Shown here in pieces: positions 27,501 to 34,016 of a DNA stretch of 64,000 nt (positions within the stretch are counted from its first letter, which is position 1; the number at the start of each line of letters is the position of its first letter). This DNA comes from Phoronis australis (Eukaryota > Phoronida > Phoronidae): contig NMRA01000020.1 of the NCBI GenBank assembly GCA_002633005.1, positions 89,621-153,620 on the forward strand, written 5' to 3'. The position numbers were made by a program, and so were the translations under genes. The notes beneath the pieces are model-generated. The model did no database searches. It was given only the letters and a program-made list of their open reading frames with translations, and was not told the origin of the DNA.

Positions 27501-30500
27501 CGAACAGCATTTTAACACCTTTCCTGATACCATAGTGCCGACAAACCTTTTGAAATGAAATATCCATAGATGAACAAGGACATCCTATTCTAAAGATTTC
27601 GAAGAAGAAACCCGACAAAGCCAGTGCCTGCGGCTGATAAAGCGGGAGAATTTATCCCATTCAATGTCAACACTTTGACTAAAATAAATTAGTCAACTTA
27701 AACATGTATTTGCATGCTCCTAATTATGTCAGTGTAAAGGAGGATCTAAACAACAATGCTATTTTAACGTAATCTATGCCAAACAAAGTGCAATTGTATT
27801 CATTAACAACTTGTAAATGTGAAAAGAAAAAGTCTGCAAATAGGTGACCTTTGCACTAATGACATACCTCGCGGGCTCACATAGCCCGCATCATGCAGTG
27901 TTATACCACAACATAGTAATTAAATTTCTGTCCACCAAATCCGAGTCTGGATCAAGCAGAAGTCACTTCCATGCTCTCGGTACTATACAAAGCACCAGCA
28001 TGAAAAGTCTCTTATTAAAAAAATCAAAACTAGGCGTTTGTTGATCAAATTGTGTTTGTTTTGAAAACACAGACATGTTGAAAGAGACGAACAAAAACAT
28101 CTGTAACACGAGAATGGACAAAATGACCATGACTAAAGACACACAAGTATTACCTGCTACCAAAAAATCTGAAGGTGGCGTGTTCATGACCGATACCAAA
28201 TTGGGCAGACCCCTACTGGGCGTTCTCTGGCTCTCTGAAAATAAGAGCAACAGACTATAGGTTAGTGAGGTGAAAGAAGGGTTCGGGGAAACCTCGTTAC
28301 TACAGACTTACTAAATGTTCATCAGTGCGAGATCTTACGGTAAATTTAATGTCTCACAAGCCAAGTTCTTGAGAACCACAGATCAGAGTGTGACACACAA
28401 AGGCTGAGGTGGACAATAGCTGTAGTGTGTTTGACTGGGATGGCTAAAAGCTGTAGCGTGATTGGCTGGGATGGACAATAGCTGCAGTATGATTGGCTAA
28501 GATGGACAATAGCTGAACTGTATTGGTTGGGATGGCCAATAACTGTAGCATGATTGGCTGGGATGGACAATAGCTGTAGTGGGATTGGCTGGGATGGACA
28601 ATAGCTGTAGTGGGATTGGCTGGACAATAGCTGTAGAGAATTCCTTCACCTCTAGCAGGTATTTGTATGATGATCTTGTTTTAGCACCGGTACTTATGAC
28701 GTTCACGCATTTTAAAGTACAAAAAATGTTTATCATGGCCAGAGTAATCCTTAATATAGCTGAAAATAGCCAGAAATCCATTGTTATTTTGTTTCACTGA
28801 AACACTGCATGTTTTTTACACATGACATTTAAATCACACATTTAATTGAAATTTAATGTTTTTTCATGATCTTAACATGTATTTCTGGTTTTTCTTCAGG
28901 TGATTGCAGGGATCTGAAAAGTCAAACGCAATTTTTAGGAACACTTGCAAAATGTTATCAACGTTATGCAAAACACTAAATTTGCATGTGCTTCTTTTAC
29001 AGCCATGGCTGAAAAAAGGATTACTAGTGTTTTGAACTGTGTTTTTTAATGGTTAATGGTGTATAAAATTTGATTTAGAAATCACATATTTGTACCAGAT
29101 GTCCTGGTGATTGGATTCCTCAACCAAATAATATCACAGTCGCCTAACAAAAACTGTGTATTCTCCGTAGCCCTGTCTGAATTCCATTAAATTCTTCCAC
29201 TAATAAAAGATATTTGATACTACACATTAGGAATCTTGAAGCCCACAAAAAATATTAAGACTAATTCCTGGATTTGAATTGATCATAAGCAAAGATGTCT
29301 TTCGTGTTCTCTGTAGCCCCTGTATTCTGCATAGCTCCTGTATTCTGCTTAGCCCCTGTATTCTGCATAGCCCCTGTATTCTGCTTAGCCCCTGTATTCT
29401 GCATAGCCCCTGTATTCTGCATAGCCCCTGTATTCTGCATAGCCCCTGTATTCTGCATAGCCCCTGTATTCTGCATAGCCCCTGTATTCTGCATAGCCCC
29501 TGTATTCTGCATAGCCCCTGTATTCTGCATAGCCCCTGTATTCTGCGTAGCCCCCGTATTCTTCGTAGCCCCCAACTTTGAATCGTTATTACATGGTTTG
29601 AAAAAAAATTGTCTCAAGGTGTATTTAGTGAGGAAATGGAGACAAATAAACTCTCCAACACAAAAAAATACAAACTTTTTATTTATGGGTGAGATTTGAG
29701 GCAAGTTTAGCTAAAAATAACTTTTTCAGTATAAACTCATTATCAATAAAACATGAATGTTCTTTGGTCATTCAGAAGTGTTGGTGTTAACAAGTACATG
29801 AACTCAGTTGCATTGCTCGAGTGTTCACCCACTCATAAACAGGTATCTGCATATTTTGCATCCTCCGTAGCCCCCTCCATGATCTGTGATGTGAGATTTA
29901 TGCATACAATGTTTATTGATGATGAAAAGTGCTTTCCTGTATTTCTTTGATGGTAGTTAATGGAATTAGGCATTCCTTTTGACAGTGATGTGACTCTGAT
30001 GATAGTTAAGTGCTGAGTATGTCTAATGATTAAGTACAATTGCTTTGTTTTATTTGTATACTCACATTGTGAAGCATACACAAGTGTGAACCTATTTTTT
30101 ATATTGATGTTCAGTGATTAAGTACATGAGATACCAATAATAAACCTCTTGTTCCTAAGCCAGATTTTTATTAAGTCTTTTTTCCAAAATGGATGTGACA
30201 ATACCAATGATGTATTCTCCGTAGCCCACATTTTTCTTTGCTATTTCAAAAGGCCAAATCTCAAGAACTAAATGATACTTCACAAAAATTTAACCTGGCA
30301 TTCCATATACCATGTTGATTCCAATAAAAGAAGTCTCAAAGCTGAAATGAAAACTTCATGAAATGCCATTCTGAAACAAAAGTGTGCACCCTGAGTGCAA
30401 AAATGCAGAGTGTGATTAGATGGGATGGAAGATAGGTCTAGAGTGATTGGCTACGATGAACAATAGCTGTTATATGATTGGACGGGATGGGAGATAGCTG

Positions 30501-32065
30501 TGGGGCGATTGAATAGGGTAGATAATGGCGGTGGTGAGATTGGATGGGATGAAAGACGGCTGTAGAGTGATTGGCTAAGATGGGCTTTTGCTGTAGTGCG
30601 ATTGGATAGGATGGATGATAGCTATAGATTGATTAGCTAGGATGGACAATAGCTGTAGTATGATAGGGTGGGATGGAAGACAGCTGCAGAGTGATTGCCT
30701 AGGAGGGACAATAGCTGTAGAGTGATTGGGTGGGATGGAAGATAGCTGCAGAGGGATTGCCTAGGAGGGACAATAGCTGTAGAGTGATTGGGTTGGATGG
30801 AAGATAGCTGCAGAGTGATTGCCTAGGAGGGACAATAGCTGTAGAGTGATTGGGTGGGATGGAAGATAGCTACATAGTGATTGCCTAGGAGGGACAATAG
30901 CTGTAGATTGGATATGACGGAACATAGCTGTAGAGTGATTGGCTAAGATGGACAATAGCTGTAGAGTGATTGGCTAAGATGGACAATAGCTGTAGAGTGA
31001 TTGGATGGGATGAAAGATAGCTATAGAATGATTGACTAGGATGGAAATAGTTGTAGTGTGATGGACAATAGCGGAAGAGCGAATGAGTGTTGGACAATAG
31101 TTGTAGCGATGGGCTGCGTCTCTTGGACCACCCTGACTCAAATCAAGACATCCTAACTAGGACATCCTGTTCACCATTTGGAAAAAAAAGAAAAGTAAGC
31201 AAGATATTAGTAAGTATGGTTGTCTCTTAACTCACTAACAGCAGACCTGGAACATAATTGGCCAGTCCGCAATAAAAAAGTTAGTTACTGAGAAAATTCG
31301 TACAAATTATTTCCAGGAGGTGATGTGTTTTAAGTACCCAAGGAGATGCACCATTGCGACATCTCGAGATAAAAGCAATGTTACCAAACCAACTACCAAG
31401 TCCCTGTTACCCGCCAATGCAGTGCCTTTTGTTACTTTCACAATAACACCCCAACTCTCATGTTCTGCATGAATACATGACTCACAAACAGACAGCGCAA
31501 CTCCTCTGAAAACAAATGAATTAAACTGCAGCGTTGTGCAACTTCCCAGCAATGGGGAAGCTCCACTCCAAACCGATGGAAGTAATCACTAGACATGCAA
31601 TACAGGTTTTCAATCGAGAGTCCACATCAATGACGCCATCTGGTATTCATTCCCTAAAACTAACGGAAAGTTTGGTATTGCTACTAGAGAAAAGTTAGGG
31701 GGAAAAGGTAAGGGGGGGGGGGGTTGGGATGGGGATGAGACAGATTGGAGTTTCGCTGGCTAATGGGAAAGTGACATCTTAAAGGGAGAGCGTGAAGTCA
31801 TGGGACTGGCACCACATTCACGTACCTTGTGCTGATAGCGACACATCCCTCTTCCCAAACCCATCCTGCTCACCAGGGGTAGATGACTTGGAGCCTTCTC
31901 TCTTTGCAGCCCCATCTTGTGGCGAGGAGGTCAGCGGTCTGGACTGGTCTTTCCTGGCCGAGTCCTGGCCAGAAGGGGTCGTGGTGGTCAGCTGCTTGCC
32001 ACTGGACTTTGCACTGGACATGACCTGACAGCCACCACGTGAACTTCCTTCATCAAACTCTCTCA
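385..32065 (-). CDS. OSBPL8: ORP5/ORP8-type oxysterol-binding protein-related protein, 17 exons, 3' end missing
   Basis: Coding exons in order: 32021..31826 (exon may begin at 32065), 28234..28154, 19204..19140, 16133..16056, 15024..14836, 14493..14371, 13877..13793, 13407..13234, 10903..10728, 10167..10096, 7698..7586, 6598..6418, 5911..5815, 4937..4741, 3929..3804, 2052..1952, 570..385. All introns are GT-AG and every junction keeps phase, giving 746 complete codons before the window ends. Domain order is a low-complexity N-terminus, basic linker, PH domain (about residues 168-290), acidic Ser/Glu linker (about 330-390) and OSBP-related domain (about 400 onward) with the signature EQLSHHPP at 510-517. 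Known for the family: ORP5 and ORP8 are tail-anchored in the ER, bind plasma-membrane phosphoinositides through the PH domain, and exchange phosphatidylserine for PI4P at contact sites. The tail anchor is expected beyond position 1 and is not seen. Invertebrates usually have one gene for both vertebrate paralogues, so the symbol stands for OSBPL5/8. Confidence 0.93.
571..1951 (-). other. Intron of OSBPL5/8
   Basis: Between the 2052..1952 and 570..385 exons. It holds the 56-bp tandem array (about 760-990). Nothing else recognised. Confidence 0.8.
760..990. repeat. Tandem repeat, about 56-bp unit, 4 copies
   Basis: The unit starts TAAATACCTTTAAGTACTTA, contains GGAATCATCAACAATCTTG and ends with CATATTTCAT. 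Four nearly identical copies follow one another, differing at single bases (for example AACAATCTTG against AACAAACTTG), so the array is young. It is intronic and has no coding signal. Confidence 0.9.
1952..2052 (-). CDS. OSBPL8: OSBPL5/8 exon, ORD
   Basis: 101 bp, phase 0 in and phase 2 out, acceptor GTTGTCTTCTTGCAG, donor GTATGG. It encodes [20 protein letters not shown] then [12 protein letters not shown] (residues 652-684). This supplies the FWxxTP...RLxxHTV...ESExLW block between its neighbours. It is short and masked by longer chance frames on both strands; I found it by looking for the block that had to lie between the 3804 and 570 exons. Confidence 0.93.
3804..3929 (-). CDS. OSBPL8: OSBPL5/8 exon, ORD
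   Basis: 126 bp, 42 codons, phase 0 at both ends, acceptor TGTTTCAG, donor GTGAGA. It encodes [20 protein letters not shown] then [18 protein letters not shown]. It matches the PFLGSSD...GKLKLG...LATLxGxWD region of ORP8. The open frame continues into the intron, but family similarity stops at the donor. Confidence 0.94.
4741..4937 (-). CDS. OSBPL8: OSBPL5/8 exon, ORD barrel
   Basis: 197 bp, residues 544-609. It encodes [20 protein letters not shown], then [20 protein letters not shown] and [20 protein letters not shown]. The YAHCKGIL and LELGG-type blocks are ORP hallmarks. It ends on a codon boundary at KLK with donor GTGTGTG. Confidence 0.95.
5815..5911 (-). CDS. OSBPL8: OSBPL5/8 exon, OSBP signature
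   Basis: 97 bp, phase 0 in and phase 1 out. It starts [18 protein letters not shown] and ends AKSKFY, so the assembled signature is EQLSHHPP, Leu replacing the usual Val. Both PI4P-binding histidines (residues 514 and 515 in isoform A numbering) are present. Acceptor CTTCTAG, donor GTGAG. Confidence 0.95.
6418..6598 (-). CDS. OSBPL8: OSBPL5/8 exon, ORD core
   Basis: 181 bp. It encodes residues 451-511: [20 protein letters not shown], then [20 protein letters not shown] and TFYIAEQ. The [15 protein letters not shown] block carries Lys and Asn residues known in ORPs to contact the PI4P headgroup. The exon ends right after EQ, so the signature motif is split by the intron. Acceptor CTTCCACAG, donor GTAGGAG. 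Confidence 0.95.
7586..7698 (-). CDS. OSBPL8: OSBPL5/8 exon, ORD lid region
   Basis: 113 bp, phase 0 in and phase 2 out (GA|A gives Glu). It encodes residues 414-450, including [19 protein letters not shown] and YYYHADLLS. This is the lid and first strand region of the ORD and is almost invariant in ORP5/8. A partial second copy of the exon's 5' half lies just upstream, at about 7750-7810. Confidence 0.94.
7750..7820 (-). pseudogene. Partial tandem duplicate of the GMDLSKVV exon with its splice acceptor
   Basis: About 91 bp upstream (in gene direction) of the real exon is a second copy of its 5' part, including the acceptor (CCCCCTAG). On the minus strand it reads [13 protein letters not shown] and then loses similarity. 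The real exon reads [15 protein letters not shown]. It lacks the 3' half and donor, so it looks like a dead local duplication, perhaps a decoy acceptor. Confidence 0.75.
8404..9976. mobile_element. Decayed THAP-domain DNA transposon, TTAA-type target site (Kolobok-like)
   Basis: Perfect 15-bp TIRs, AGGAGAATGCCACCC at 8404 and its reverse complement ending at 9976. The flanks are TTAA (8400-8403) and TTGA (9977-9980), consistent with a TTAA target duplication with one mutation. On the plus strand a THAP-like half domain ([20 protein letters not shown] at about 8629-8690) ends at a GTAAGC donor at 8703. A possible second half, [15 protein letters not shown] near 9540, has lost the THAP Cys and His. 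No transposase core is recognisable. THAP with TTAA is known for Kolobok elements; the assignment is inference. Confidence 0.6.
8557..8702 (+). pseudogene. THAP-domain exon remnant of the transposon
   Basis: The frame starting CRVNAT at 8557 continues to [20 protein letters not shown] and stops at a donor (AAAAG|GTAAGC). The F-x-P-x-(D/E)P-x-x-R-x-x-W-x-x-x-V pattern is that of the THAP zinc finger. The second zinc-binding Cys of the N-terminal pair is not visible, so the domain looks inactive or frameshifted. Confidence 0.5.
10096..10167 (-). CDS. OSBPL8: OSBPL5/8 exon, entry to the lipid-binding domain
   Basis: 72 bp, phase 0 at both ends, acceptor TTTCTTTCCAG, donor GTGAGT. It encodes residues 390-413 with [15 protein letters not shown], which aligns with the EENKSLIWTLLKQ start of the ORD in ORP5/8. 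A 54-bp minisatellite begins only about 30 bp upstream of the acceptor. Confidence 0.92.
10197..10415. repeat. Minisatellite, 54-bp unit, about 4 copies
   Basis: The unit contains GGTTAACTTGTGCCACTTCT, AATTGCTGTGTGTTTACAAA and CCTGGGGCAAGGCA. Copies are almost identical. The unit corresponds to an internal segment of repeat family A (CTTGCGCCAATTGTAATAGC ... GTGGGGTAGGGCAG at about 44098-44142), so it arose by internal expansion. Open frames on both strands here come from the unit length being a multiple of three. Confidence 0.9.
10199..10615 (+). mobile_element. Family-A TIR element, diverged copy A3
   Basis: The segment 10415-10615 aligns in the same order with 44145-44347: TATCAGCTGTGGCAACACAC, GCGCCGTACTCGTATCAGTT, GTTCATTGTCATGCACAGAG, then GTTGTTCTAGGATAGGCTGT and GTGTGTGGAC at the end. 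The left TIR is not found. Non-coding and non-autonomous. Confidence 0.65.
10728..10903 (-). CDS. OSBPL8: OSBPL5/8 exon, acidic serine-rich linker
   Basis: 176 bp, residues 331-389. It is highly acidic, including [14 protein letters not shown], then [18 protein letters not shown], which matches the conserved PLxETTYxE...ELGE block between the PH domain and ORD of ORP5/8. The Ser-Asp/Glu runs are likely kinase sites (inference). The acceptor ACTATGACAG is weak in pyrimidines. Confidence 0.9.
10904..13233 (-). other. Intron of OSBPL5/8 with a TTAA-flanked element
   Basis: Contains the 1.45-kb TIR element at 10967-12412. The remaining 12.42-13.23 kb shows no recognisable feature. Confidence 0.75.
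10967..12412. mobile_element. TIR DNA transposon or MITE, TTAA target site, GCGCTTAT-rich ends
   Basis: The left end TACTGTATTCGCCCTAATAA and the reverse complement of the right end, CTACCGTATTTGCCCTAATA, share a TIR of about 25 bp continuing AAGCGCC. TTAA flanks both sides (10963-10966 and 12413-12416). GCGCTTA or GCTTAT motifs recur inside both ends (near 10998, 11027, 12338, 12371 and 12389). No transposase recognised; a 28-codon frame at about 11616 ([17 protein letters not shown]) is of unknown meaning. TTAA is used by piggyBac and Kolobok elements; superfamily is left open. Confidence 0.75.
13234..13407 (-). CDS. OSBPL8: OSBPL5/8 exon, C-terminal PH helix and linker
   Basis: 174 bp. 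It begins with the C-terminal helix of the PH domain ([17 protein letters not shown], with the invariant Trp of PH domains) and continues into a polar linker with [13 protein letters not shown] and an acidic [11 protein letters not shown] stretch (to residue 330). Acceptor and donor (GTATGT) are clear and the phase fits both neighbours. Confidence 0.92.
13793..13877 (-). CDS. OSBPL8: OSBPL5/8 exon, PH domain
   Basis: 85 bp, phase 0 in and phase 1 out. It encodes residues 245-272 ([20 protein letters not shown] followed by FRALSEMA), with the GPKGE and TQPLP blocks typical of ORP5/8. The donor GTATGT leaves one G that completes a Gly codon in the next exon. Confidence 0.93.
14371..14493 (-). 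CDS. OSBPL8: OSBPL5/8 exon, middle of PH domain
   Basis: 123 bp, phase 0 at both ends, acceptor TTTGTTCGCAG, donor GTAGGT. It encodes residues 204-244, containing [20 protein letters not shown] and [16 protein letters not shown], nearly the same as vertebrate ORP5/8. This is the most conserved strip of the PH domain in this subfamily. Confidence 0.94.
14836..15024 (-). CDS. OSBPL8: OSBPL5/8 exon, basic segment and start of PH domain
   Basis: 189 bp, phase 0 at both ends. It encodes residues 141-203: a strongly basic helix-like stretch ([18 protein letters not shown]), then [15 protein letters not shown] and [18 protein letters not shown], the first strands of the PH domain. In ORP5/8 this polybasic-PH unit binds plasma-membrane phosphoinositides. 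The basic residues are retained. Confidence 0.93.
15544..15835. mobile_element. MITE with strong internal hairpin, family M
   Basis: The left end GGCAACTGTTTCATCAAAAG and the reverse complement of the right end, AGGGGCATGTTTCATGAAGT, share a diverged TIR (TGTTTCAT core). The interior and right half resemble 56558-56832. Inside, 15748-15805 forms a nearly perfect hairpin. No coding capacity. Confidence 0.6.
15748..15805. other. Near-perfect 26-bp inverted repeat (hairpin)
   Basis: The arms are GTAAGACCAAATTTCTGTCT+TAAGTC and its reverse complement, with one mismatch and a six-base loop (TTTGAT). It lies inside the family M element. It could fold in the OSBPL5/8 pre-mRNA, since the intron is transcribed. 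Confidence 0.9.
16056..16133 (-). CDS. OSBPL8: OSBPL5/8 exon, linker before the basic segment
   Basis: 78 bp, phase 0 at both ends, acceptor TTGTTTCAG, donor GTTGG. It encodes 26 residues ([10 protein letters not shown] to KKDSLK, residues 115-140). The SESRLFN...KKDSLK pattern matches the conserved SESKLYN...KKESLK stretch just before the PH domain of ORP8. Confidence 0.87.
16134..19139 (-). other. Intron of OSBPL5/8, nothing recognised
   Basis: About 3.0 kb AT-rich DNA. I see no exon with splice sites, RNA gene or clear repeat. Short chance frames have no family resemblance. Confidence 0.6.
19140..19204 (-). CDS. OSBPL8: OSBPL5/8 exon, N-terminal linker (first exon shared by both isoforms)
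   Basis: 65 bp, acceptor CTGTTTCCCAG, donor GTAAGC. It completes a split Gly codon and encodes [20 protein letters not shown] plus Thr, ending on a codon boundary. Both the 28154 and the 23259 donors can splice to it in frame. Polar linker, no domain. Too short to stand out as an open frame. Confidence 0.78.
19205..23258 (-). other. Intron of OSBPL5/8 (proximal part)
   Basis: Holds the TIR element at 20306-20541, a copy of the CTCACCAATTTAGGACA family near 21527-21650, and a diverged local duplication at about 22440-22710 (repeated CTTGAAAA and TTTTCACAAA blocks about 115 bp apart). No exon recognised. Confidence 0.6.
20306..20541. mobile_element. MITE-like element with about 25-bp TIRs
   Basis: Left CGTTCCAAGAAACTGACTTA and right, reverse complemented, CGTTCCAAGGAAACTGATTT match at both ends of a 235-bp AT-rich, AAGTTT-rich segment. 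No coding capacity. Confidence 0.65.
23259..23397 (-). CDS. OSBPL8: Alternative first coding exon of OSBPL5/8 (isoform B)
   Basis: The ATG at 23397-23395 has A at -3 and an in-frame TAA 20 codons upstream (23457-23455). It encodes 46 residues ([10 protein letters not shown] to FSDVG), basic and without a recognised domain. The donor GTAATGG follows 23259 in phase 1, exactly the phase needed to join the 19204 acceptor. It cannot be a cassette after the 28154 exon, because no acceptor in the right phase precedes the ATG. I infer an alternative promoter giving a shorter, different N-terminus. Vertebrate ORP8 also has long and short N-terminal forms. Confidence 0.6.
23520..23600 (-). promoter_or_regulatory. 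Candidate promoter of OSBPL5/8 isoform B
   Basis: Read on the minus strand there is a CCAAT box at 23590-23586, a TATA-like ACATAAACTA at about 23573-23564, and an initiator-like TCAGTCT about 30 bp downstream (about 23541). A 5' UTR of about 140 nt would follow before the ATG at 23397. Spacing fits a core promoter. No transcript evidence is available here. Confidence 0.35.
23601..28153 (-). other. Upstream of the alternative first exon; intron of isoform A
   Basis: Mostly unremarkable. 24270-24420 is a copy of the CTCACCAATTT(A)GGA...ATGGC-GACAAG dispersed family. 26.9-27.5 kb is CpG-richer but without recognised ends or protein. No exon found. Confidence 0.5.
24270..24420 (+). repeat. Dispersed repeat family C copy
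   Basis: AAATCTCACCAATTTTGGAT, ACAATATGGCCGACAAGCGA and AATT..TTTTGTCATTTTTTT follow in order. The same ordered blocks recur at about 21527, 52550 and 53228, and in part at 53620 and 32340. The ends are not defined. Confidence 0.6.
28154..28234 (-). CDS. OSBPL8: OSBPL5/8 exon, N-terminal linker
   Basis: The acceptor TTATTTTCAG ends at 28235 and the donor GTAATACT starts at 28153. The 81-bp exon enters with two bases (G|AG gives Glu) and leaves with one, encoding residues 66-92 ([10 protein letters not shown]...FLVA). No domain. The Ser/Pro/Arg/Leu character resembles the N-terminal linker of ORP5. Phase matches the exons at 32.0 and 19.2 kb. Confidence 0.75.
28400..28636. repeat. Minisatellite array 1, 31-bp unit, about 7-8 copies
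   Basis: The unit contains GATTGGCTGGGATGGACAAT and AGCTGTAGTGG. Copies differ by a few substitutions; the last is shortened. The same unit builds the larger array at 30405-31115. Confidence 0.9.
28637..29290. other. AT-rich spacer between minisatellites
   Basis: Intronic for isoform A. No feature except one isolated ATTCTCCGTAGCCCTG near 29160, a relative of the 18-bp array unit. Confidence 0.6.
29300..29578. repeat. Tandem repeat, 18-bp unit, about 15 copies
   Basis: Unit TAGCCCCTGTATTCTGCA, with CTTAGCC variants near the left and CGTAGCCCCC variants at the right edge. Because 18 is a multiple of three, open frames arise on both strands (repeating APVFCI, or MQNTGA on the other strand). 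Isolated relatives, TTCTCCGTAGCCC or TCCTCCGTAGCCC, occur at about 29160, 29862 and 30211. Confidence 0.95.
30405..31115. repeat. Minisatellite array 2, 31-bp unit with a 62-bp higher-order repeat
   Basis: About 23 copies of the array 1 unit. In 30690-30900 two variants alternate, GATTGGGTGGGATGGAAGAT and GATTGCCTAGGAGGGACAAT, making a 62-bp dimer repeated about four times. Outside this core, copies are more diverged. Confidence 0.9.
31116..31825 (-). other. Intron of OSBPL5/8 near exon at 31.8 kb
   Basis: Contains a G12 run at about 31713-31724 (GGGGGGGGGGGGTTGGGATG). Otherwise no feature. Confidence 0.6.
31826..32065 (-). CDS. OSBPL8: OSBPL5/8 exon, isoform A N-terminus (start codon probably 32021)
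   Basis: A polypyrimidine stretch and AG end at 32066, and a GT donor follows 31826. The first ATG in frame is 32021-32019, with G at -3. It gives 65 residues rich in Ser, Thr, Gly and Lys, beginning [10 protein letters not shown], without a recognised domain; a divergent N-terminus is usual for ORP8. The exon ends in phase 1 and joins 28234. The frame stays open from 32021 back to the acceptor, so an upstream coding exon ending in one base cannot be excluded. If that base is A, it would form a split ATG. I found no convincing upstream exon. Confidence 0.72.
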
Positions 32066-33837
32066 CTGAAAACGACAGAGTTAATGTTAAATGAACAGTT
32101 GTTATAGTATATTACCAATTCAGGACACAATATAAAAATAATTGCAGGCGGTCCGCAACACATTGTACCAGATATGCGCAGGCCACGCATGTAGGCCTGT
32201 AATGCACCGATCACGTGAACCATTTTTGTGCCTTATTAATATATAATTAAAATCAAGTGGATGAGTTAGAAACCTGACTCAAGAGTCTAGCAGTGTGGCC
32301 CAGTGAAAGTTCAACCCATGACCCCAGAACACAACACGGCGGACATGTGAAATTTAAAATTTCATTTAATTTCATAAAATATAGGACCATAACACCAAAA
32401 AAATACTTCATCATTTAGAAATTCTATAACATCTGACAAGTTTAGACAAACTGTGGACACTCACAACAATGTTAGAGGCAGAGCCCTATGGGATGTTATG
32501 GTATGCATGTCAAAAACATGGTGAACAATCTGGGAAAAAATTATTAAAATCTCCTTTTTTCTATTTTTAAGCGCTTTTCTATATCCCAACAAAAGCTCAT
32601 AATTTATCAAAATGCTGTTTGATAACAACTATACCATCCAAACCACACTAAAAACAAAGTAAAATTTATTGAAAAGTTATTTTAGTTGATTAATGTCACA
32701 AAATGAAATTCCATATGGTGTTCTGAATCAAAGAATTTTTACAGTAGAACATAGTAGGCATGTTAATACTGAGCTTCACAAAGAAATACTTTATTAAATG
32801 TTGTGTTCTTGATATGATGTTATTTATCCCTCTTACATTGAAAATGATTTAACTATAGAAAGAGGTTATATCATTTCAACCTTGCTGACTTTCTGGTCAC
32901 TTCGTTCACTACCCCTCCCCCAGTCATTCCCAGTTGTGATGGCCATTTCAATGGTCATTTCAACTAGCCCACAGGGAATTCTGGATCATTTCATCCAATT
33001 ACATTTAACATACTTCATGAAGGTACACTGAATTGCCATGCCACGCTCAAAACAAATACATGGTAAATACATGGGCAAATAACAACATGAAACTAATCTT
33101 GGAGTCTGTGGTCCAATATGTGCCAGACAATTCCTCCAACTTTTGCAATACACACAAACTTAACAAGATAGAGACCACAACTCAAGAGGATTAGAATAAA
33201 AATACTTGAGGACTTACTCAATGCCTAGTAATAAAGTATGGAGGAATCACATCAAATGGTATTACTGAGGCACCAATATTGAACAGATCAGACAATTACT
33301 GTTGATCTAGCACTTTAGCAATCATGAATATATTTTGCACCAGTCGCAAAAGCCAAGACTGCAATAAGTACAAAAGTTCCAGATTTTTAATTGTAAATTC
33401 CAAAAAATTCTCAATGTGAAAAGTGTTCTTTCCTCCCCTCCATTTTAAAGACCGTAATGCACCGGGAGCACCAAACTAAATGTGCGATTCCTTCTGATGA
33501 TGTGTAGGGATAGCTTAATTTCTAACGAGAGTGTCGCATCATAGTACAAATGCACCAAGTACACACGAACGCACAAACGCATGCACAAACACACACACCT
33601 AATTTTATTATTTCTAGAATATACCAGCATACAGGTGGTTATATACCTTCTAAGAGAAACACTTTTCTACATATGGTGAGATAGTGTATTGACAAACTCA
33701 CAAGGTAATGAACGAGAGTATCGTATGTAACAGTAGGCAATTCCCCACTCATTTTTTAACGAAAATAATAGCCAAATTGTTATTTTCAAAGGCTACCTAC
33801 ATGGCAAAAGATAATCAAAAGTTTACCTGTTTATTTA
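32066..33837. other. Region upstream of the first identified exon, no gene seen
   Basis: If 32065 is a true acceptor, this is still transcribed as an intron after an unidentified 5' exon. 32340-32480 has a weak family C resemblance (GGCGGACATGTGAAATTT). No coding exon recognised. Confidence 0.5.
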
Positions 33838-34016
33838 AAACAGCTCTACACTATAAACTATGCCATCAACAGCTCTACACTATAAACTATGCCAACAACA
33901 GCTCTACACTATAAACTATGCCAACAACAGCTCTACACTATAAACTATGCCAACAACAGCTCTACACTATAAACTATGCCAACAACAGCTCTACACTATA
34001 AACTATGCCAACAACA
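33838..34016. repeat. Tandem repeat, about 29-bp unit, 6 copies
   Basis: Unit ACAGCTCTACACTATAAACT+ATGCCAACA. Copies are almost identical (the first has ATCA for AACA), so the array is young. Confidence 0.93.

Noticed and set aside
29261-29704. Repeating APVFCI / MQNTGA proteins
   Set aside because: Product of the 18-bp tandem array on both strands.
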